Shown here: positions 13,816 through 13,858 of the stretch, piece after piece
How the letters are laid out: every line of letters starts with the position of its first letter
How positions within the stretch are numbered: position 1 is the stretch's first letter
DNA from: CAZNPL01 sp964574815
GTDB taxonomy: Bacteria > Planctomycetota > Phycisphaerae > UBA1845
Direction: 5' to 3'
DNA length: 13,858 nt
NCBI GenBank assembly: GCA_964574815.1
Contig: CAZNPL010000072.1
Span: 1 to 13,858 of the forward strand
Translations under genes and position numbers: made by a program
Notes under the pieces: generated by a model
What the model was told of the DNA's origin: nothing
Database searches by the model: none
What the model saw: only the letters and a program-made list of their open reading frames with translations

Positions 13816-13858
13816 TTAAGCGAGGATGATTGGCTCGGCGCGTTGGAAAAGGCCTTCA
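13816..13858 (-). CDS. Possible 3' end of an upstream gene, partial
   Basis: A minus-strand frame is open from the right edge to a TAA at 13818-13816, ending GLFQRAEPIILA. It would lie 232 bp upstream of the CpaE-like gene on the same strand. Fourteen codons are too few to name it or to exclude chance. Confidence 0.25.
   Translation of the reverse strand, partial: EGLFQRAEPIILA

Overview
The window looks like chromosome from a high-G+C member of the Planctomycetota. This is inference from three things: the large secreted parallel beta-helix protein with repeated 'choice-of-anchor Q'-like blocks; short palindromic intergenic elements that translate on one strand to GSAGASPS, which I recall as dispersed elements in planctomycete genomes; and a mix of solitary housekeeping genes with wide gaps. 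No rRNA, tRNA, CRISPR array, transposase or prophage gene was seen.

Layout, left to right. (1) Positions 3-3920 (+) hold the 3' part, at least 1305 codons, of a giant modular beta-helix protein. It has one truncated and three full modules, then a FIMAH-like helical C-terminus. (2) A small Cys-containing membrane protein lies convergently at 3947-4171 (-). (3) A palindromic-repeat leader at 4254-4338 precedes a compact (+) cluster: a DUF554 membrane protein, an aspartate/glutamate leucyltransferase (bpt) overlapping it by 4 bp, a GT9 heptosyltransferase-like enzyme, and a DUF2062 membrane protein. (4) A gap at 7844-8246 is full of inverted repeats. (5) A Maf-family nucleotide pyrophosphatase follows at 8247-8885. 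(6) A second gap at 8886-9358 holds palindromes and a promoter with a perfect TATAAT. (7) A 6-phosphofructokinase at 9359-10702 carries the residues of the pyrophosphate-dependent type. (8) A 438-bp gap has an extended -10 promoter. (9) A KamA-family radical SAM protein at 11141-12331 lacks the lysine-recognition aspartates of true lysine 2,3-aminomutase. (10) Convergent to it at 12393-13583 (-) is a CpaE/TadZ-like protein with a degenerate receiver and a degenerate Walker A. Upstream of that are a possible frame-broken small ORF and a possible partial gene end running off the right edge.

The genes do not form one obvious pathway. DUF554, bpt, GT9 and perhaps DUF2062 may share a transcript: envelope and lipid-linked sugar work beside an N-degron tagging enzyme. 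The maf, pfk and kamA-like genes each seem to have their own upstream region. The parts most worth a second look are the KamA-like enzyme of unknown substrate, the recently amplified beta-helix modules, the doubly degenerate CpaE-like protein and the dispersed palindromes in three gaps. I do not see a clearly new multi-gene system.
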